From: an uncultured Acetobacter sp.
Lineage (GTDB): Bacteria > Pseudomonadota > Alphaproteobacteria > Acetobacterales > Acetobacteraceae
Direction: 5' to 3'
DNA length: 10,056 bases
NCBI GenBank assembly: GCA_937900755.1
Contig: CALCDN010000051.1
Coordinates: forward strand, 1-10,056
Part shown: piece by piece, positions 7,301 to 10,056 of the stretch
Numbering within the stretch: the stretch's first letter is position 1
How the letters are laid out: the number at the start of each line of letters is the position of its first letter
The notes under the pieces: generated by a model
The model's input: only the letters and a program-made list of their open reading frames with translations
Databases searched by the model: none
What the model was told of the DNA's origin: nothing
Made by a program: the position numbers and the translations under genes

Positions 7301-7399
7301 ATGATGGGGGATCTGGAATCAATCATATTTTTTGTACCATTTTTGTATTTATCGTTTTATATTATAGCATTTTCTGTTATAAAAAAGATGTTTCCCTAG
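7301..7399 (+). CDS. Possible 32-residue single-helix membrane protein at the end of the cyd operon
   Basis: ATG 7301 lies two bases after the cydX stop, and AAGAGGAG (7285-7292) sits eight bases ahead of it. The ORF encodes MMGDLESII, then FFVPFLYLSFYIIAFSV, then IKKMFP and TAG. One membrane helix is predicted at about residues 8-27, with acidic residues before it and two Lys after it, giving an outside-to-inside orientation as in CydX. I do not recognise the sequence. By position it could be an additional bd subunit comparable in size to E. coli CydH/CydY (29 residues), but no similarity is evident. The ORF is very AT-rich, roughly a quarter to 30% GC by eye, unlike the GC-rich genes beside it. 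Caution: T-rich DNA encodes hydrophobic residues by chance, and the ribosome site also encodes Gln-Glu-Glu of CydX. Confidence 0.45.
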   Translation: MMGDLESIIFFVPFLYLSFYIIAFSVIKKMFP

Positions 7400-7434
7400 C
7401 CTGTAATTCTAACATCTGGGAAGCCTCACAAAGG

Positions 7435-7471
7435 AACAGCCTGCATATTACGGTATGCAGGCTGTTTTGTT
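7435..7471 (+). terminator. Intrinsic terminator of the cyd operon
   Basis: AACAGCCTGCATA (7435-7447) and TATGCAGGCTGTT (7454-7466) form a perfect 13-bp stem with loop TTACGG, and the descending arm runs into TTTTGTT. This is a classic Rho-independent terminator on the plus strand, 35 bases after the 32-codon ORF. Confidence 0.9.
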
Positions 7472-7483
7472 GTATGGGCATGC

Positions 7484-7519
7484 AAAAACCCCCGGCCATG
7501 ATCCGATCATGGTCGGGGG
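7484..7519 (-). terminator. Intrinsic terminator of the argC-SDR operon
   Basis: CCCCCGGCCATG (7489-7500) pairs with CATGGTCGGGGG (7508-7519), with one G-T wobble on the plus strand. On the minus strand the hairpin is followed by five T residues (plus-strand AAAAA at 7484-7488). It lies about 50 bases past the stop of the minus-strand dehydrogenase gene, and only 12 bases separate it from the plus-strand terminator. Confidence 0.88.
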
Positions 7520-7571
7520 AGAACGAAAAAACCGTTATGGTCCTGGGTGATTTAAGAAAAAGTGGTTGTCA

Positions 7572-8303
7572 TCAGGCTTCCAGCCCGCCATCCACGGGCA
7601 GGGCGGCGCCTGTAATGTAGGAAGCCTTGGGGCTGGCCAGAAAAGCGGCCATGGAGGCAATGTCATCCACCGTGCCGTAGGCGCCGGTTGCCACAAAGCT
7701 GCTGATAAGGGCTGCACCTTCGCCATCTTCTGGGTTCATGTCGGTGTGGATCGGGCCGGGTTCGATGACGTTGGCCGTAATGCCCCGGCTCCCCAGGTCG
7801 CGCGCAACGCCCTTGGCAAAACCGCGCAGGGCGGCCTTGGTGGCGGCATAAAGCGAAATGCCGGGGAAGGGAGCACGTGCGCCAAAAGCAGACCCGATGT
7901 AGATGATCCGCCCGCCATCCTTCATGTGTTTTACGGCTTCCATGGTTTCCACCATGACGGCGCGTACGTTCAGGTTCAGGATATTCTCAATCTGTGCGAC
8001 CGTCATTTCGTCAATCGGGCCGTAGGGGTAGGTGCCCGCGTTACAGACCAGCGCATCAATACGGCCAAAAGCGATTATGGTTTCGGCAATGACTTCGCGG
8101 TTGCCTTCGACCGATGCCCCGTTGGCCTTGATGGTCAGCGCCTTGCGGCCCAGGCCACGAATTTTTTCCGCAACTTTTTCCGCAGCACCCGAACTGCTGG
8201 AATAGGAAATGGCAATATCATATCCGTCTTTTGCCAGCGCTTCGGCAATGGCGGCTCCAATGCCCCGGCTGCCGCCGGTTACAATAGCAACACGATTGCT
8301 CAT
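7572..8303 (-). CDS. Classical short-chain dehydrogenase/reductase (FabG-like SDR)
   Basis: The protein has 243 residues from ATG 8303. A TTG at 8312 could extend it by three residues, but GAAAGG (8315-8320) is then only two bases away, whereas it is 11 bases from the ATG. The Rossmann motif TGGSRGIG is at 9-16, NAG at 88-90, and the catalytic set is Asn112, Ser138, Tyr152 and Lys156 (YAATK). The ending GAALPVDGGLEA is typical of FabG-like SDRs. Such enzymes are cytoplasmic NAD(P)-dependent oxidoreductases acting on carbonyl or alcohol substrates; the substrate cannot be read from the sequence. Overall similarity to 3-oxoacyl-ACP reductases does not show a role in fatty acid synthesis, since no fab genes are nearby. 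It lies 34 bases downstream of argC on the same strand and is probably co-transcribed. Confidence 0.9.
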   Translation of the reverse strand: MSNRVAIVTGGSRGIGAAIAEALAKDGYDIAISYSSSSGAAEKVAEKIRGLGRKALTIKANGASVEGNREVIAETIIAFGRIDALVCNAGTYPYGPIDEMTVAQIENILNLNVRAVMVETMEAVKHMKDGGRIIYIGSAFGARAPFPGISLYAATKAALRGFAKGVARDLGSRGITANVIEPGPIHTDMNPEDGEGAALISSFVATGAYGTVDDIASMAAFLASPKASYITGAALPVDGGLEA

Positions 8304-8337
8304 GATATTCAAAACCTTTCAAAATTTTGGCCTGTTT

Positions 8338-9258
8338 TCAGGCGTCGTTCAAACCCAGCATCAGGCTGATGTTCTGCAATGCGGCACCTGAAGCCCCCTT
8401 GCCCAGATTGTCCAGGCGGGCGCTGAGCAGGGCTTGTCTGGTCTGTGCGGTTGCGTGCACGCGCAGTTCCATCCTGTCACTTCCCGCCAGCGCTTCGGCG
8501 GAGAGTTTGGGTTCATGTGGCATAACGCGCACATGCGCCTGCCCTGCATAGTGGTCTTGCAGAACGGTATGCAAATCACTCCCGGTAATGTGGCCTTGCA
8601 GGTCATCCAGATGCAGGGGGATGGAGACAATCATCCCCCGTGCGAAATGCCCGACCGAGGGCACAAAAACCGGGCGCCGGGTCAGGCCCGCATGCTGGTG
8701 AATTTCGGGTACATGCTTGTGCTCAAGGCTCAGGCCATACAGTTCAAATGCTGGTCCGCCTTCGCGTTCATGCGCCTCTATCATGCTGCGCCCCCCACCG
8801 CTGTAGCCACTGACGGCATTGATGCATATGGGGTAATGGGCATCCAGCACGCCTGCGTCCACCAGTGGGCGAAGCAGGGCAATGGCGCCCGTGGGGTAGC
8901 AACCGGGGTTGGACACGCGCAAAGCGCTGGCAATGGCCCGGTCCTGCCCCTTCGCCAGTTCGGGAAAGCCGTAAACCCACGCACTGTCGGTGCGGAAAGC
9001 CGTGCTGGCGTCCAGCAGACGGGGGGCTGCCTCACCCAGTGAGGCGGCCATCTGCACCGCTTCGCGCGAGGCATCGTCTGGCAGGCACAGAACCACCAGA
9101 TCGGCCGCGGCCATGGCGTCCTTGCGGGCTGCTGGGTCCTTGCGCCGGGCAGGGTCGATTGAAAACAGCGTAACAGGCAGGGCCGAGAGGCGCTCGCGTA
9201 TTTCCAGCCCTGTCGTGCCTGCTTCGCCATCAATGAAGATAACGGGTTTCTGTGTCAT
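8338..9258 (-). CDS. argC: N-acetyl-gamma-glutamyl-phosphate reductase, short (type 2) form
   Basis: ArgC catalyses the NADPH-dependent reduction of N-acetyl-glutamyl-5-phosphate to the semialdehyde, the third step of arginine synthesis, in the cytoplasm. The protein has 306 residues, matching the short type-2 ArgC family rather than the longer type 1. It starts MTQKPVIFIDGEAGTTGLEI, with the cofactor-binding glycines at 11, 14 and 17. The active-site Cys120 lies in SNPGCYPTG, the GYSGGGR loop is at 151-157, and His182 in EHKHVPEI is the probable catalytic histidine. ATG 9258 is chosen because AAGAGGAAGG stands directly upstream on the minus strand and the protein then starts where family members do. 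The frame stays open much further upstream, but that stretch is antisense to mazG and not coding. It is the first gene of a minus-strand pair with the SDR and is divergent from mazG. Confidence 0.96.
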   Translation of the reverse strand: MTQKPVIFIDGEAGTTGLEIRERLSALPVTLFSIDPARRKDPAARKDAMAAADLVVLCLPDDASREAVQMAASLGEAAPRLLDASTAFRTDSAWVYGFPELAKGQDRAIASALRVSNPGCYPTGAIALLRPLVDAGVLDAHYPICINAVSGYSGGGRSMIEAHEREGGPAFELYGLSLEHKHVPEIHQHAGLTRRPVFVPSVGHFARGMIVSIPLHLDDLQGHITGSDLHTVLQDHYAGQAHVRVMPHEPKLSAEALAGSDRMELRVHATAQTRQALLSARLDNLGKGASGAALQNISLMLGLNDA

Positions 9259-9396
9259 GCCTTCCTCTTCTGATTCTGGCGGTAGGTTAGGCTTTATGCC
9301 TGCAAGCGCATAGACGTAGGGTGGGATTATGGCACAATGTTTAACACAACAAGACCCCGCCTCCCGCGTGGCAGGCCACCAGAACAGGCAGACACC

Positions 9397-10056
9397 ATGA
9401 CCAAGACAGCCCAGCCCCCCGTAGCCGCCCCCCTGGATGCGGCGCAGAACAGGCAGAATTCCGCGCGGAATATTGAGCGCCTGCTGGCCCTTATGGCGCG
9501 CCTGCGCGACCCGGAGGAGGGCTGCCCATGGGACCGCGAGCAAACGCACCAGCCCATAGCCCCCTATGCCATAGAAGAGGCCTACGAGGTGCTCGACGCC
9601 ATAGCGCGGCAGGACTGGCAGGCTTTCCCCGATGAATTGGGGGATCTGTTGTTGCAGGTTGTCTATCAGGCCCAACTGGCCGAAGAACAGGGGCGCTTTG
9701 CCTTTGCCGATGTCGCCCGCATTGTAACTGAAAAAATGATCCGCAGGCACCCGCATGTGACCTTTGGCAAGGATGTTTTGGGGGATGTGACGCAGCCGCC
9801 CTCCCTGGTGGCGGCTGACGCATCTGCCGCTGCCGTGCCGGGGCAGTGGGAGGCAATCAAGGAGCGCGAGCGCACGCATGTGGCGCAGGCCGGTGGCGTG
9901 GATGTGCCTCCCCCCGGAGCCCTGGCGGGTGTGCCGCCCGCCCTGCCAGCCTTGCTCCGTGCCTCCAAACTGGCCGCCCGCGCGGCCCGTGTGGGGGTCG
10001 ACTGGCCGGATGTGGAGGGGGTTCTGGCCAAAGTGCAGGAGGAAATAAACGAATTT
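9397..10056 (+). CDS. mazG: MazG nucleoside triphosphate pyrophosphohydrolase, 5' part (runs off the window)
   Basis: The frame is open to the last base and gives 220 residues; E. coli MazG has 263, so the C-terminal end is missing. MazG hydrolyses NTPs and dNTPs to the monophosphate and pyrophosphate in the cytoplasm, cleaning the nucleotide pool. Visible motifs include GCPWDREQT at 42-50, the metal-binding EEAYE with Glu60, Glu61 and Glu64, DELGD with Glu80 and Asp83, and KMIRRHPHVTF at 113-123. A Pro/Ala-rich linker (about 130-185) leads to the start of the second MazG domain (LLRASKLAARAARVGVDW). Relative to E. coli, the N-terminus has about 23 extra residues. ATG 9397 has only a weak ribosome site (AGGCAG). 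ATG 9337, in frame and with GGTGGG upstream, would add 20 residues and cannot be excluded. Confidence 0.93.
   Translation, partial: MTKTAQPPVAAPLDAAQNRQNSARNIERLLALMARLRDPEEGCPWDREQTHQPIAPYAIEEAYEVLDAIARQDWQAFPDELGDLLLQVVYQAQLAEEQGRFAFADVARIVTEKMIRRHPHVTFGKDVLGDVTQPPSLVAADASAAAVPGQWEAIKERERTHVAQAGGVDVPPPGALAGVPPALPALLRASKLAARAARVGVDWPDVEGVLAKVQEEINEF

Noticed and set aside
7243..7620. 125-codon plus-strand ORF spanning the end of the cyd operon
   Set aside because: It runs through both terminators and into the SDR gene on the opposite strand, has no ribosome site, and resembles no protein family.
7566..8369. 267-codon plus-strand ORF opposite the SDR
   Set aside because: It is the antisense shadow of the SDR gene, whose Rossmann and catalytic motifs are intact on the minus strand.
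9326..9354. CATAAT on the minus strand as an argC -10 element
   Set aside because: No acceptable -35 hexamer is found at a normal spacing (TTGTTG is only 15 bases away), so I do not list a promoter for argC.
9259..9879. Long minus-strand extension of the argC reading frame, giving a 513-codon ORF
   Set aside because: The extension is antisense to mazG, whose protein motifs are clear on the plus strand. Type-2 ArgC proteins start at the ATG at 9258, which has a good ribosome site.

Overview
The window looks like a chromosomal segment of an acetic acid bacterium (Acetobacteraceae such as Acetobacter, Gluconobacter or Komagataeibacter) or a close alphaproteobacterial relative. This is inferred from the GC-rich coding DNA, the cydD-cydC-cydA-cydB order, the short type-2 ArgC and the general look of the proteins. 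No rRNA or other taxonomic marker is present, so the genus is not fixed. I see no transposase, integrase, tRNA or CRISPR array.

Layout on the left: positions 1-531 hold the 3' part of an AcuI/YhdH-type quinone (acryloyl-CoA) reductase. A strongly AT-rich gap (532-860) follows. It carries several inverted and direct repeats, a possible 15-residue leader peptide, and a 14-bp palindrome just upstream of cydD that is the best operator candidate in the window.

The centre (861 to about 7471) is one co-directional operon for cytochrome bd quinol oxidase. cydD and cydC encode the heterodimeric ABC transporter needed to assemble the oxidase, cydA and cydB encode the two large oxidase subunits, and a 65-residue protein follows. 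That protein contains the CydX signature but has an extra N-terminal membrane segment. Two bases after its stop is a 32-residue, very AT-rich, hydrophobic ORF with a good Shine-Dalgarno sequence, which I regard as the most interesting undescribed candidate. A strong intrinsic terminator closes the operon.

On the right, a two-gene minus-strand operon (argC, then a classical short-chain dehydrogenase/reductase) converges on the cyd operon and ends in its own terminator, so the two terminators lie side by side between the convergent operons. Divergent from argC, mazG (nucleoside triphosphate pyrophosphohydrolase) starts near 9397 and runs off the window.

Functionally, the main theme is a complete high-affinity terminal oxidase locus: transporter, catalytic subunits and small accessory subunit(s) in one transcription unit. 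The flanking genes (arginine biosynthesis, a redox enzyme, nucleotide-pool sanitation) are ordinary housekeeping genes.
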